64,000 nucleotides of DNA from IDS-8 sp036381215 (GTDB lineage Bacteria; Pseudomonadota; Gammaproteobacteria; Steroidobacterales; Woeseiaceae), in contig DASVDF010000079.1 in assembly GCA_036381215.1 (NCBI GenBank), positions 1 to 64,000 of the forward strand. Direction: 5' to 3'. This document shows positions 41,965-50,819 of this stretch, piece after piece. The number at the start of each line of letters is the position of its first letter. The first letter of the stretch is position 1. Made by a program: the position numbers and the translations under genes. The notes under the pieces were generated by a model, which saw only the letters and a program-made list of their open reading frames with translations, was not told where the DNA came from and searched no databases.

Positions 41965-43122
41965 GTGAATCCGCAACTGGATCCCGGCGCGCTCGAGTGG
42001 CAGGCGAAGGCGCGCGAGCTCGCCGACCTGCTGCAGCCGTTCGAGGTGGAAGCCGAGCTGAACGAGGGGGTCCTGCCGGAAGACGTGCGCAAGAGGCACA
42101 AGGCGCGGGCCATCGAGCTCGGATTCAGCGCCATGGACGTGCCGCGGGCACACGGCGGGCTCGAGCTCACGATCGTCGAGCAGGTCGCCGTCTGGGAGCA
42201 GCTCGGCCGCGTGACGAACGCGCTCGCGTGGTGCTTCGCCGAGCCGCAGAGCTGGATGTTCGAGGCCTGCACCGAAGAGCAGATCGAGCGCTACGTCCTG
42301 CCGCTGATGCGCGGCGAGAAGCACGACTGCTATGCCATCACGGAAGCCGGGCCCGGGTCGGACGTGGCCTCGCTGGAAGCCACCGCCACGCGTGACCGCG
42401 ACGGTTACCGGCTGGACGGCGAGAAGTGGTTCGTGACCAGTGCGAATCTCGCGGACTACTACTGGTTCCAGGCGAGGCTGCCGGAAGAGGGCGGGGAAGC
42501 GCTGTTCCTCGTGGACCAGGGCACACCCGGCATCGAGGTCGTCGCTTCGCCGCATTTCAGCCACACGTTCGCCGCGCATCACCCGACCTGCCGTTTCGCC
42601 GGGGTCCGCGTGCCCGCCGCCAATCGGGTCGGCCGCCCGGGCGACGGCATGGCCTACACGCTGAGCTGGTTCCGCCGCGAGCGGCTGATGATCGCCGCCC
42701 GCTGCTGCGGCGCGGCGGCGCGGCTGATCGAGGAGGCGCGGGAATTCGCGCTCGGGCGCATGGCCGGCGGCGAGCCGCTCGCCGAGCGCCAGGCGATCCA
42801 GTTCATGCTGGCCGACAGCGTCACCGAGCTCGCCGCGGCCAGGCTCATGACCTTCGAGACGGCCGCAGCGCACGATCGCGGCGAGGACGTGAAACGCCTG
42901 CACACCCGCTGCTCGATGGCAAAGCTGTATGCTTCGGAGATGGCCAATCGAGTCGCCGACCGCGTGCTGCAGATCTTCGGCGGGCGCGGTTACATGCGCG
43001 AGAACGCCGCCGAGCGCTTCTTCCGGGAGCTCCGAGTCGACCGCATCTGGGAAGGCACGAGCGAGATCCAGCGGCTCATCATTGCGCGCGGGCTGCTGAA
43101 GCGAGGCCTCGACGAGTTGTGA
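41965..43122 (+). CDS. Acyl-CoA dehydrogenase
   Basis: A 385-residue FAD enzyme that introduces an alpha-beta double bond into an acyl-CoA. The FAD/substrate loop is CYAITEAGPGSDVASLEATA and the strand WFVTSANLADYYWF follows. The C-terminal GGRGYMRENAAERFFRELRV and IWEGTSEIQRLIIARGLL carry the catalytic Glu near residue 363. The start is GTG at 41965 with GGATG upstream. In tandem with the TetR gene, it points to acyl-CoA intermediates in the island's pathway. Electron-transfer flavoprotein genes are not in the window. Confidence 0.92.
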   Translation: MNPQLDPGALEWQAKARELADLLQPFEVEAELNEGVLPEDVRKRHKARAIELGFSAMDVPRAHGGLELTIVEQVAVWEQLGRVTNALAWCFAEPQSWMFEACTEEQIERYVLPLMRGEKHDCYAITEAGPGSDVASLEATATRDRDGYRLDGEKWFVTSANLADYYWFQARLPEEGGEALFLVDQGTPGIEVVASPHFSHTFAAHHPTCRFAGVRVPAANRVGRPGDGMAYTLSWFRRERLMIAARCCGAAARLIEEAREFALGRMAGGEPLAERQAIQFMLADSVTELAAARLMTFETAAAHDRGEDVKRLHTRCSMAKLYASEMANRVADRVLQIFGGRGYMRENAAERFFRELRVDRIWEGTSEIQRLIIARGLLKRGLDEL

Positions 43123-43142
43123 CGGGGGCGGAATCGTGAGCC

Positions 43143-43239
43143 GTAGGAGCGCGCATCGCGCGCGACAGGGCGAGCCGATGCCGCAACGGAGGCCAGTGGC
43201 GATGCCCCGCGTCGGGTCGCGTGCGATGCGCGCTCCTAC
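43143..43239. repeat. Inverted REP pair before potF
   Basis: GTAGGAGCGCGCATCGCGCG (43143-43162, arm to 43166) faces its complement ending GCGCTCCTAC at 43239 (arm from 43216, 1 mismatch in 24). A third partial copy, CGCGCGATGCGCACGCC, runs over the potF start codon at 43259. Confidence 0.85.
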
Positions 43240-43258
43240 GGCGGTGCTGTCACGCGCG

Positions 43259-44365
43259 ATGCGCACGCCTGCGCTGGTCCTGCTGATCGCGGTGGCCGCG
43301 GCCTGCAGCCAGGGCGGCACGACCGACCATCGTGCCACGGGCCGGAACGTGCTGAACGTCTACAACTGGTCCGACTACGTCGCGCCGGACACGATCGCGA
43401 ATTTCGAGCGGGAGTACGGCATCCAGGTCAATTACGACGTCTACGATTCGTCGGAAATCGTGGACGCCAAGCTGCTGGCGGGCCACAGCGGCTACGACAT
43501 CGTCTTTCACGATTACCAGTTCGCTTCGCGGCTCGCACCGCTCGGCATTTTCGAGAAGCTCGATTACTCGAAGCTGCATAACTACCACTACCTGAACCAG
43601 AAGCTCCTCGAGAAGATCAACGTGTACGACGACGTGAAGGGTTATCCCGTCCCGTACATGTGGGGCTCGACGGGCTTCGCCTACAACTACGACATGGTGC
43701 ACGCGCGGCTGCCGGATGCGCCGCTCGGAAGCTCGGCGATGCTGTTCGATCCGAAGGTGGTTTCCGAGCTTGCCGATTGCGGAGTCACCTGGCTCGACAG
43801 CCCCACCGACGTCATTCCGCTGGTGCTGGCTTACCTCGGCCTCGATCCGAATGCTGTCGACGAGGAGAGTCTCGCCGCGGCCGAAGCGCAGCTCGATCAG
43901 GTGCGGCCGTACATACGCTATTTCAGCTCGACCAAGATGATCAGCGATCTGCCGAACCGCGAGGTGTGCGTCGCGATGAGCTGGTCCGGCGACTACGCGC
44001 AGGCAGCCGCGCGCGCGGACGAGGCCGGTATTTCGATCGACCTCCGCTACACGATCCCCGGGGAAGGGTCGCGCCTGTGGGTGGACGGCATGTTCATCCC
44101 TTCCGATGCGCCGCACCCCGGGAACGCTTACCTGTTCCTCGATTACATCCTGCGTCCCGAGGTCACGGCGGCCATCTCGGACTACATCTTTTACGCCAGC
44201 GCCAACGAAGCGGCGAAGGCTCTCCTGGACCCCGAAGTGCTGAACGACCCCGGCATCTACCCCGATGAGGCGGCGTGGAATCTGCTTTATCCGGTATATT
44301 TCGGCGAGCCGGCGCGGGAGCGCCTGCGAACCCGCACCTGGTCGCGGGTGAAAAGCGGCATATGA
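43259..44365 (+). CDS. potF: Polyamine ABC transporter periplasmic-binding lipoprotein (PotF/PotD)
   Basis: A 368-residue binding protein for putrescine or spermidine. It starts with a short lipoprotein signal ALVLLIAVAAAC, so the mature N-terminal Cys near residue 15 is lipidated, unlike the soluble E. coli PotF. VLNVYNWSDYVAPDTIANF is the family signature, and GYDIVFHDYQFASRL, PYMWGSTGFAYNYD and MSWSGDYAQAA contribute the ligand cleft. ATG at 43259 lies within REP-like sequence, and upstream in-frame ATGs are within the REP pair, so they were not chosen. It heads potFGHI. Confidence 0.92.
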   Translation: MRTPALVLLIAVAAACSQGGTTDHRATGRNVLNVYNWSDYVAPDTIANFEREYGIQVNYDVYDSSEIVDAKLLAGHSGYDIVFHDYQFASRLAPLGIFEKLDYSKLHNYHYLNQKLLEKINVYDDVKGYPVPYMWGSTGFAYNYDMVHARLPDAPLGSSAMLFDPKVVSELADCGVTWLDSPTDVIPLVLAYLGLDPNAVDEESLAAAEAQLDQVRPYIRYFSSTKMISDLPNREVCVAMSWSGDYAQAAARADEAGISIDLRYTIPGEGSRLWVDGMFIPSDAPHPGNAYLFLDYILRPEVTAAISDYIFYASANEAAKALLDPEVLNDPGIYPDEAAWNLLYPVYFGEPARERLRTRTWSRVKSGI

Positions 44366-44426
44366 TTGCCTGCCCGATCATCGCGGCAGGCGCGGCGAGC
44401 AGACAGCAAAAGGGACGGAAGCGGCC

Positions 44427-45536
44427 ATCGACAGGCAGGACGGACCGGCTCCGCTGATACAGATCCGGCAGGTCAGCAAGCAGTTCGGCGATTTCGTTGC
44501 CGTTGATTCCGTCGATCTCGACATAGAGCGCGGCGAGCTCTTCTCCATTCTCGGCGCATCCGGCTGCGGCAAGACGACGCTCTTGCGCATGCTCGCCGGC
44601 TTCGAGCAACCGACGAGCGGGCGCATCCTGATCGACGGCACCGACATCACCGACCAGCCGCCCTACAAGCGGCCGGTGAACATGATGTTCCAGTCGTACG
44701 CGATCTTCCCGCATATGACGGTGGAGAAGAACGTCGCGTACGGGCTGCAGAAGGAGCGCATGCCGCGCGACGAGGTGCAACGGCGGGTGCGGGAGATGCT
44801 CGAGCTCGTGCAGCTCGAGTCATTCGCGGCCCGCAAGCCCGACCAGCTCTCCGGCGGCCAGCGCCAGCGCGTCGCGCTCGCGCGCGCGCTCGTGAAACGC
44901 CCGAAGGTACTGCTGCTGGACGAGCCTCTTGCCGCGCTCGACAAGAAGCTGCGCGAGCACACGCAGTTCGAGCTGATGAACATCCAGGACCGGCTCGGCA
45001 TTACCTTCATCGTGGTGACCCACGACCAGGAGGAGGCGATGATCCTGTCGAGCCGGATCGCGGTCATGAACCAGGGACGCTTCGAGCAGGTCGGCACGCC
45101 GAAAGAGGTGTACGAATACCCGAACAGCCGCTTCGTCGCCGATTTCATCGGTACCATCAACATGTTCGACGCGGTCGTCGAGAGCAGCGGCGACGGGCGC
45201 CTGCTGGCGCGTTCGCCGGACGCGGGCAAGCTCCTGACCGCGTTCTGCGACGCGCCGCCGCCGGCCGGAAGCGGAATTTGCATCGCGGTCCGGCCGGAGA
45301 AGATCTTCATCAGCAAGGGTGAGCCGGAAGGCCTCGAGGACATGCGTCTCAAGGGCGTCGTCTACGATCTCGGTTATTTCGGCAACCTGTCGCTGTACCG
45401 GATCCGCCTCGAGTCCGGAAAGATCATCCAGGTCAGCGCGCAGAACCGGCGCCGCTCGGCCGAGCGCTTTCTCGAGTGGGACGACGAGGTGTACGTCTCC
45501 TGGCAGGCGCAAAGCGCCGTGGTGCTTGCGCGCTGA
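44427..45536 (+). CDS. potG: Polyamine ABC transporter ATPase (PotG/PotA); start codon non-canonical
   Basis: ATP-binding subunit of the polyamine importer. Walker A is GASGCGKTT, the Q-loop is in NMMFQSYAIFPHMTVEKNV, the signature is LSGGQRQRVALARAL, and Walker B is VLLLDEPLAALD. The C-terminal TOBE domain follows (FIGTINMFDAVV). The reading frame is open from an in-frame TGA at 44349, but no ATG, GTG or TTG occurs before TTG at 44583, which would remove Walker A. I place the start at ATC 44427 (I-DRQDGPAPLIQIRQV), preceded by GGGACGGAAG, because it gives the normal 369-residue length. The start is uncertain; CTG at 44454 or a sequencing slip are alternatives. Confidence 0.85.
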   Translation: MDRQDGPAPLIQIRQVSKQFGDFVAVDSVDLDIERGELFSILGASGCGKTTLLRMLAGFEQPTSGRILIDGTDITDQPPYKRPVNMMFQSYAIFPHMTVEKNVAYGLQKERMPRDEVQRRVREMLELVQLESFAARKPDQLSGGQRQRVALARALVKRPKVLLLDEPLAALDKKLREHTQFELMNIQDRLGITFIVVTHDQEEAMILSSRIAVMNQGRFEQVGTPKEVYEYPNSRFVADFIGTINMFDAVVESSGDGRLLARSPDAGKLLTAFCDAPPPAGSGICIAVRPEKIFISKGEPEGLEDMRLKGVVYDLGYFGNLSLYRIRLESGKIIQVSAQNRRRSAERFLEWDDEVYVSWQAQSAVVLAR

Positions 45537-45537
45537 C

Positions 45538-46422
45538 ATGGCGGGTCGTCGCGACTTCTGGCAGCGCGTCGCGATCGCACTTCCTTACCTCTGGCTGCTG
45601 GTCTTCTTCCTCGCGCCGGTCGCGATCATCCTGAAGATCAGCTTCGCCGACCCGATCATCGCCCAGCCGCCGTTCACGCCGTTCTTCGACGACCAGGGCC
45701 GCCCCGACCCGACCATTGCGAACTACACCTTCCTGCTCACCGACAAGCTGTACGTCATCACGTATCTCAAGTCCGTGCTGATGGCCGCCGGCGCAACCGT
45801 GCTGTGCCTGCTCCTCGGGTTCCCGATGGCCTACGGCATCGCCCGCGCGCAGGCGCGCACACGCAACGTGCTGCTGCTGCTCATCGTGCTGCCGTTCTGG
45901 ATTTCGTTCCTGCTGCGCGTGTACGCATGGATCGGCTTGATGAACAACTACGGCGTCATCAACAACCTGCTCATGTGGGCCGGGCTGATCAACCAGCCGA
46001 TGCAGATGCTGTACACGGATTTCGCCATCTACATCGGGCTTGTGTATTCGTATTTGCCGTTCATGATCCTGCCGTTGTACGCGACGCTCGAGCGCATGGA
46101 CCTGGACCTGGTCGATGCCGCTCAGGATCTCGGGGCGTCGCCGTCGCAGGCGTTCCGGGACATCACGTGGCCGCTGGCGCGGCCGGGCGTGATCGCCGGC
46201 AGCCTGCTCGTGTTCATCCCGGCGATGGGCGAATACGTGATTCCCTACCTGCTCGGCGGGCCCGCGTCGCTGATGATCGGCCGCGTGCTGTTCGACGAGT
46301 TCTTCGTCAATCACGACTGGCCGCTCGCATCCGCGGTCGCCATCGTGCTCCTGTTCCTGCTGGTCGTGCCGATCGCGCTCCTGCAGCGCAGCCGTACGCA
46401 GGAAATCGAGGGGGAGGCGTGA
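45538..46422 (+). CDS. potH: Polyamine ABC transporter permease PotH
   Basis: A 294-residue inner-membrane permease with about six membrane spans (first ALPYLWLLVFFLAPVAIIL). The EAA loop that docks the ATPase is DAAQDLGASPSQAFRDITWPL. FIPAMGEYVIPYLLGGP is typical of PotB/PotH. It begins 1 bp after the ATPase stop and overlaps potI by 4 bp (GTGA), so the subunits are made together. Confidence 0.94.
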   Translation: MAGRRDFWQRVAIALPYLWLLVFFLAPVAIILKISFADPIIAQPPFTPFFDDQGRPDPTIANYTFLLTDKLYVITYLKSVLMAAGATVLCLLLGFPMAYGIARAQARTRNVLLLLIVLPFWISFLLRVYAWIGLMNNYGVINNLLMWAGLINQPMQMLYTDFAIYIGLVYSYLPFMILPLYATLERMDLDLVDAAQDLGASPSQAFRDITWPLARPGVIAGSLLVFIPAMGEYVIPYLLGGPASLMIGRVLFDEFFVNHDWPLASAVAIVLLFLLVVPIALLQRSRTQEIEGEA

Positions 46423-47225
46423 AGCGCCGCTCGTACTTCGTGCTGTCGGTGCTGGCGTTCGGCTACGCCTTCCTGTACATCCCGCTCGTCTCCGTCATCA
46501 TCTACTCGTTCAACGATTCGCGGCTCGCCACCGTCTGGGGCGGCTTCTCGACCCGGTGGTACGGTGCGCTCCTGCACAACCGGGAGGTGCTCGACGCGGC
46601 GGCACTGAGCCTCGAAGTGGCTTTCTCGACGGCGACGCTCGCCACGATCCTGGGAACGATGGCAGGCATGGCGCTGGCGCGCTTCGGGCGATTCCGCGGG
46701 CGCACGCTGTTTTCCGGCATGATCACGTCGCCGCTGGTCATGCCCGAGGTCATCACCGGACTCTCGCTGCTCCTGCTCTACGTCAGCCTGCAACAGCTCA
46801 TCGGCTGGCCGGCGCAGCGCGGCTTCACGACGATCACGATCGCGCACACCACGTTCGCAATGGCGTACGTGACGGTCGTCGTGCAGTCGCGGCTCGCCGG
46901 GATGGACGAATCGCTGGAGGAAGCCGCGATGGACCTCGGCGGCCGGCCGCTGCGCGTGGTGTTCGACATCACGCTGCCGCTGATCGCACCGGCGATGATC
47001 GCCGGCTGGCTGCTCGCGTTCACGCTCTCGCTCGACGACCTGGTCATCGCGAGCTTCGTGTCCGGGCCGGGCGGCAGCACGCTGCCCATGGTGATCTTCT
47101 CGAAAGTGAGGCTCGGCGTCACACCCGACATCAACGCGCTCGCTACCATCATCATCGCCATCGTCTCGCTCGGCGTCCTGGTGGCCTGGTGGGTCTCCGG
47201 CCGTTCCCGCCGTCGTACTCCCTGA
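46419..47225 (+). CDS. potI: Polyamine ABC transporter permease PotI
   Basis: A 268-residue second permease subunit with about six spans (FVLSVLAFGYAFLYIPLVSVIIYSFN). The EAA loop is EEAAMDLGGRPLRVVFDITLPLI, and TLSLDDLVIASFVSGPGGSTLP is the PotC/PotI signature. The start is GTG at 46419 in a 4-bp overlap with potH, preceded by GGGGGAGG. It is the last gene of the transporter operon and converges on maiA. Confidence 0.94.
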   Translation: MKRRSYFVLSVLAFGYAFLYIPLVSVIIYSFNDSRLATVWGGFSTRWYGALLHNREVLDAAALSLEVAFSTATLATILGTMAGMALARFGRFRGRTLFSGMITSPLVMPEVITGLSLLLLYVSLQQLIGWPAQRGFTTITIAHTTFAMAYVTVVVQSRLAGMDESLEEAAMDLGGRPLRVVFDITLPLIAPAMIAGWLLAFTLSLDDLVIASFVSGPGGSTLPMVIFSKVRLGVTPDINALATIIIAIVSLGVLVAWWVSGRSRRRTP

Positions 47226-47392
47226 AGAGCCGGCCAGACCGTGCCCGGCCGTTTCCCGCCGGGCGTGGGCGACGGCTCAACCGGAGGCGCGGGCGCGCCG
47301 CAGGATGGCCGCAAACCGACGTGGACGAGATGAAGCACGCGATTTGCGTCGCGCGCTCGCCGCTTCGGTGAACCTCGCGGCGCCGTGACCCG

Positions 47393-48037
47393 TTATCCGG
47401 CAGGTGCGTCCGGCTGGCGGGAGGGATGCGCGGCGGCGACGGGCTCGAGAGTCGCCCCGTGCGCCGCGATCGAGCGGATCGTGGGGTAGGGGGCAAGGTC
47501 GAGTGCGAAGCGCAGGGCGTTGTACACCTGCGGAATCAGCCATGCGTCCGCCAGCGTGAAGCTCGCCCCCACGGAGTAGCGCCCGTCGCCGCTCGCTTCC
47601 CTCGCGATCGCCTCGTACGCCGCGAACCCGTCCGCGATCCATTTCCGGCACCAGGCGGCGACACCCTCGTCATCCTCGTCGTACTCGGCACGCAGATGCT
47701 TGAGCACTCTCAAGTTCTGCAGCGGGTGGATGTCGCAGCCGATGACGCCCATGCACTGGCGGACTCGTGCCCGCTCGAAGGGATCCGCCGGCAGCAGCGG
47801 GGGTGCCGGGTAGCGCTCCTCGAGGAACTCGGCGATTGCCATGGACTGCGCCAGGTGCCGCCCGTCACACTCGAGCACCGGCACCAGTCCCGCGGCGTTC
47901 AGTGCACGAAAGGGAGCCTGGCGGTGTTCGTCCCGAGCCAGGGCGACGTTCACGTATTCCCAAGGAAATCCCTTGAAATTCAATATGATACGGATTCTGT
48001 AAGAGGCGCTGCTGCGCCAGTAGCCGTACAGTTTCAT
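47393..48037 (-). CDS. maiA: Maleylacetoacetate isomerase (zeta-class glutathione transferase)
   Basis: A 214-residue glutathione-dependent isomerase of tyrosine/homogentisate breakdown, turning maleylacetoacetate into fumarylacetoacetate. The N-terminal thioredoxin fold has YGYWRSSASYRIRI with the zeta-class SSASYR motif. NAAGLVPVLECDG and QSMAIAEFLEERYP follow, and the C-terminal helix domain has GCDIHPLQNLRVL. The rest of the homogentisate pathway is absent here, so it may serve another cis-trans isomerisation. It is convergent with potI. Confidence 0.9.
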   Translation of the reverse strand: MKLYGYWRSSASYRIRIILNFKGFPWEYVNVALARDEHRQAPFRALNAAGLVPVLECDGRHLAQSMAIAEFLEERYPAPPLLPADPFERARVRQCMGVIGCDIHPLQNLRVLKHLRAEYDEDDEGVAAWCRKWIADGFAAYEAIAREASGDGRYSVGASFTLADAWLIPQVYNALRFALDLAPYPTIRSIAAHGATLEPVAAAHPSRQPDAPAG

Positions 48038-48210
48038 GCGCTCGGCGACCCGGAAAAGCGATCACGGCAGCATAGCAACACGGGGCCCGAATGCGGCACA
48101 GGGTGGAACCGGCGAGTGCAGGCTTTCCGGGCTTCGCGTATGCTTGAAGCGCAGAAGAAAGGGCGGCACCAGGGAAGTGTGCCCGGAGGTTCAGGCCCGA
48201 AACGGGCCCT

Positions 48211-48978
48211 ATGTGTAGACAACCCGTCATTGGCGTGCCGGCTGACCGGCGTCTGATCGATCCCCATCCTTTTCACGTAGTCGGCGAAAAATACCTGACG
48301 GCCCTCCGCGACGCGGCGGGGGCACTGCCGGTCGTGATCCCGGCCTTCGGTGACCATCTCGACATCGCACAGGTGCTGGCGAACGTCGACGGCCTGCTCT
48401 TCACGGGCAGCCCGTCCAACGTCGAGCCGCACCGCTACGGAGGCGAGCCGAGCATGCCGGGCACGCTGCACGATCCGGAGCGCGACGCGACGACGCTGCC
48501 CCTGATCACCGCGGCGCTGAAGGCCGGGGTGCCCGTGCTCGCGCTTTGCCGCGGCTTCCAGGAGGTGAACGTGGCACTCGGCGGCACCCTGCACCAGCGC
48601 GTGCACGAGGTGCCCGGGTACGCCGTGCACAAGGAGAACCCGAACGATCCGCTGCACGTGCAGTACGGCCCGTCGCACGCCGTCAACCTGTGCGACGGCG
48701 GACTGCTGCGCCGGCTCGCCGGCCGCAACCGCGTCGAGGTGAACTCGCTGCATTCGCAGGGCGTCGCGAAGCTCGCGAAGGGCGTCGTCGTCGAGGCGGT
48801 GGCGGACGACGGCCTGATCGAGGCATTTCGCGTAGACGCCGACGCTTTCGCGCTGGCCATCCAGTGGCATCCCGAGTGGCGGGTCAGGGAAAACCCGTTC
48901 TCATCGGCAATTTTCGAGGCATTCGGCGACGCCTGCAGGCAACGCGCCGCACGGCGGACGCCCGTGAACCAGGTGTAA
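48211..48978 (+). CDS. puuD: PuuD: gamma-glutamyl-gamma-aminobutyrate hydrolase
   Basis: A 255-residue class I glutamine-amidotransferase-like hydrolase that frees GABA from gamma-glutamyl-GABA in putrescine breakdown. The catalytic Cys is residue 113 in LALCRGFQEVNVALGG. His 220 and Glu 222 lie in QWHPEW, completing the triad. GLLFTGSPSNVEPHRYGG matches the family. ATG at 48211. The next gene starts 1 bp after its stop, so the hydrolase and the gamma-glutamyl ligase are co-expressed. Confidence 0.94.
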   Translation: MCRQPVIGVPADRRLIDPHPFHVVGEKYLTALRDAAGALPVVIPAFGDHLDIAQVLANVDGLLFTGSPSNVEPHRYGGEPSMPGTLHDPERDATTLPLITAALKAGVPVLALCRGFQEVNVALGGTLHQRVHEVPGYAVHKENPNDPLHVQYGPSHAVNLCDGGLLRRLAGRNRVEVNSLHSQGVAKLAKGVVVEAVADDGLIEAFRVDADAFALAIQWHPEWRVRENPFSSAIFEAFGDACRQRAARRTPVNQV

Positions 48979-48979
48979 C

Positions 48980-50320
48980 GTGAGTGAAAGTGACAAGCAG
49001 ACTATCCGGGAGTGGCTGAAGCAACACAGGATCGAGGACGTCGAGGCGATCGTTCCCGACATGGCCGGCGCCGCGCGCGGCAAGCTCCTGCCCGCCGACA
49101 AGTTCGGTAGCGGCGACATGAAGATGCCCGAGGCCGTCTTCGCGCAGACGGTTTCCGGCGAATACGTCCTGAACAAGGCGAACGTCGAGGACCGCGACAT
49201 GTGGCTGCGGGCCGATCCCGCATCCCTGCGGCCGGTGCCGTGGGCGACCGATCCCGCCGCATCCGTGTTCATGGATTGTTTCCGCAAGGACGGAACGCCG
49301 GTGGACACGTCGCCGCGGCGCGTGCTGTCTTCCGTGCTGGAGCTGTACGCGGCGAAGGGCTGGAAGCCCGTCGTGGCGCCGGAAGTCGAGTTCTACCTGA
49401 TCAGCCCGCACGCGGACGCGAACGCGGAAGTCGAACCGCCTGAGGGCCGGCTCGGGCGCGTCGACATGTCGCGCCAGCCGTACAGCATCGACATGATGAA
49501 CGACTTCGACCCGTTCATTAACGACGTGTACGCCTACTGCGAGGCGCAGGGGATCTACATCGACACGTTGTCGCAGGAAATGGGTCCGGCGCAGTTCGAG
49601 ATCAACTTCCTGCACGGCGACGCCGTCGCGCTCGCGGACCAGGTGTTCCTGTTCAAGCGCACGGTGCGAGAGGCGGCGATCGAGCACGAGATGCACGCGA
49701 CGTTCCTCGCGAAGCCGATGTCGGAGGAAGCCGGCAGTGCGTTGCACGTCCACCAGAGCGTGGTGGACGTGGAGACGGGCGAGAACGTGTTCACCCGCAA
49801 GGACGGCGAAGCGAGCGAACTCTTCTATTCGTTCCTCGGCGGGCTCCAGCGCTACATGCCCGAGGCGATGCTGATCTTCGCGCCGTACGTGAATTCCTAC
49901 CGCCGGTTCCTCAACTCGTGGGCTTCGCCGGTGAATCTCGAGTGGGCGATCGACAACCGCACGGTGGGCCTGCGGGTGCCCGATGCCGAGCCCGCCGCGC
50001 GCCGCATTGAGAACCGCCTCGCGGGCTCTGACGTGAACCCGTATCTCGCGCTGGCCGCGAGTCTCGCCTGCGGCTACCTCGGCATGCTGGAAGGACTGAA
50101 GCCCAGCCAGCCGATCACGGGCAGCGCCTACGACCTGCCGTTCATGCTGCACCGGCACATCTACGCCGCGATCGAGGCGATGAAGAACAGCGACGCCATG
50201 CGCAAGACGCTGGGTGACAACTTCGTGACGCTCTACTGCCTGTTGAAGGAGAGCGAGGAGCGGGAGTTCGAGGAGATCATCACGCCCTGGGAGCGCGAGA
50301 TCCTCATGTTCAACGTTTAG
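48980..50320 (+). CDS. Glutamine-synthetase-family gamma-glutamylpolyamine synthetase (PuuA role)
   Basis: A 446-residue GS-fold ligase, probably attaching glutamate to putrescine or a related amine. VEAIVPDMAGAARGKLLPADKF is the beta-grasp. VVAPEVEFYLI, EMGPAQFEINFLHGDA, GSALHVHQSVVD, FAPYVNSYRRFLN and NRLAGSDVNPYLALAA are the catalytic and nucleotide blocks. The Tyr used for adenylylation control in true glutamine synthetase is not evident. The start is GTG at 48980, 1 bp after puuD. It differs clearly from the PuuA-like protein at 26194, so the two probably use different amines. Confidence 0.9.
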   Translation: MSESDKQTIREWLKQHRIEDVEAIVPDMAGAARGKLLPADKFGSGDMKMPEAVFAQTVSGEYVLNKANVEDRDMWLRADPASLRPVPWATDPAASVFMDCFRKDGTPVDTSPRRVLSSVLELYAAKGWKPVVAPEVEFYLISPHADANAEVEPPEGRLGRVDMSRQPYSIDMMNDFDPFINDVYAYCEAQGIYIDTLSQEMGPAQFEINFLHGDAVALADQVFLFKRTVREAAIEHEMHATFLAKPMSEEAGSALHVHQSVVDVETGENVFTRKDGEASELFYSFLGGLQRYMPEAMLIFAPYVNSYRRFLNSWASPVNLEWAIDNRTVGLRVPDAEPAARRIENRLAGSDVNPYLALAASLACGYLGMLEGLKPSQPITGSAYDLPFMLHRHIYAAIEAMKNSDAMRKTLGDNFVTLYCLLKESEEREFEEIITPWEREILMFNV

Positions 50321-50819
50321 CGCCCTCTCCGGCCCATTCCAGGCGGGACGCCGGCGTCGACGTGGATGGCGATCGTGCCGGGGGATGGCCTGTCTTCCGC
50401 CTCGCGTGGCGCGCCGCATCGATTGCCTGTTGGATACGCTCGAGGAAAGCGGTATCGGTGCAGGTTTCGAGGATGGCGCGCTGCAGGTCCATCAGTACCA
50501 GCGCAGTGCTGTCGTCGTTTTTGCCGTGTCATCGTCAGAGTTCTGTCGACCCGCGTTCTTGCCTGCGATCGGCCTGACTGCCGGCAGGCCGTGCATCGAG
50601 GCGGGGGCGCAGAATACGCGTCCATCAGCCGATCGACAGACGTCGGCCTGCCGAGCGGCATAGAGGCGCGGAACCTGGGATTCACAGTCGCGAGCGAGAT
50701 ACCGGAAACTCCCTGGACGACGGCTTCCGGATTCCAGATCGTGACCGTGACCGCGACCGGCAGAGCGGCGCTCGCTATGATGTCTCCATGCGCAAATCAC
50801 AACTAATGGAGTGCAAGCG
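50321..50819. other. Gene-poor gap before the SpuC-like aminotransferase
   Basis: About 500 bp without a convincing gene. A small minus-strand frame (50492-50310, beginning DLQRAILETCTDTAFLERIQ) looks protein-like for some 30 codons and then becomes proline/serine-rich; it could be a gene remnant. CGGCCTG and CAGGCCG around 50567-50590 can form a short hairpin. TATGAT at 50776-50781 is a good -10 for the downstream gene, but no matching -35 is seen. Confidence 0.4.

Noticed and set aside
44583..45536. TTG at 44583 as the start of the polyamine ATPase
   Set aside because: It would delete the beta strand and Walker A motif that are clearly encoded just upstream in the same frame.
50310..50492. 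Small minus-strand gene of 60 residues
   Set aside because: Only the first half looks protein-like, it overlaps the end of the GS-like gene and it lacks a ribosome site. It is noted only as a possible remnant.
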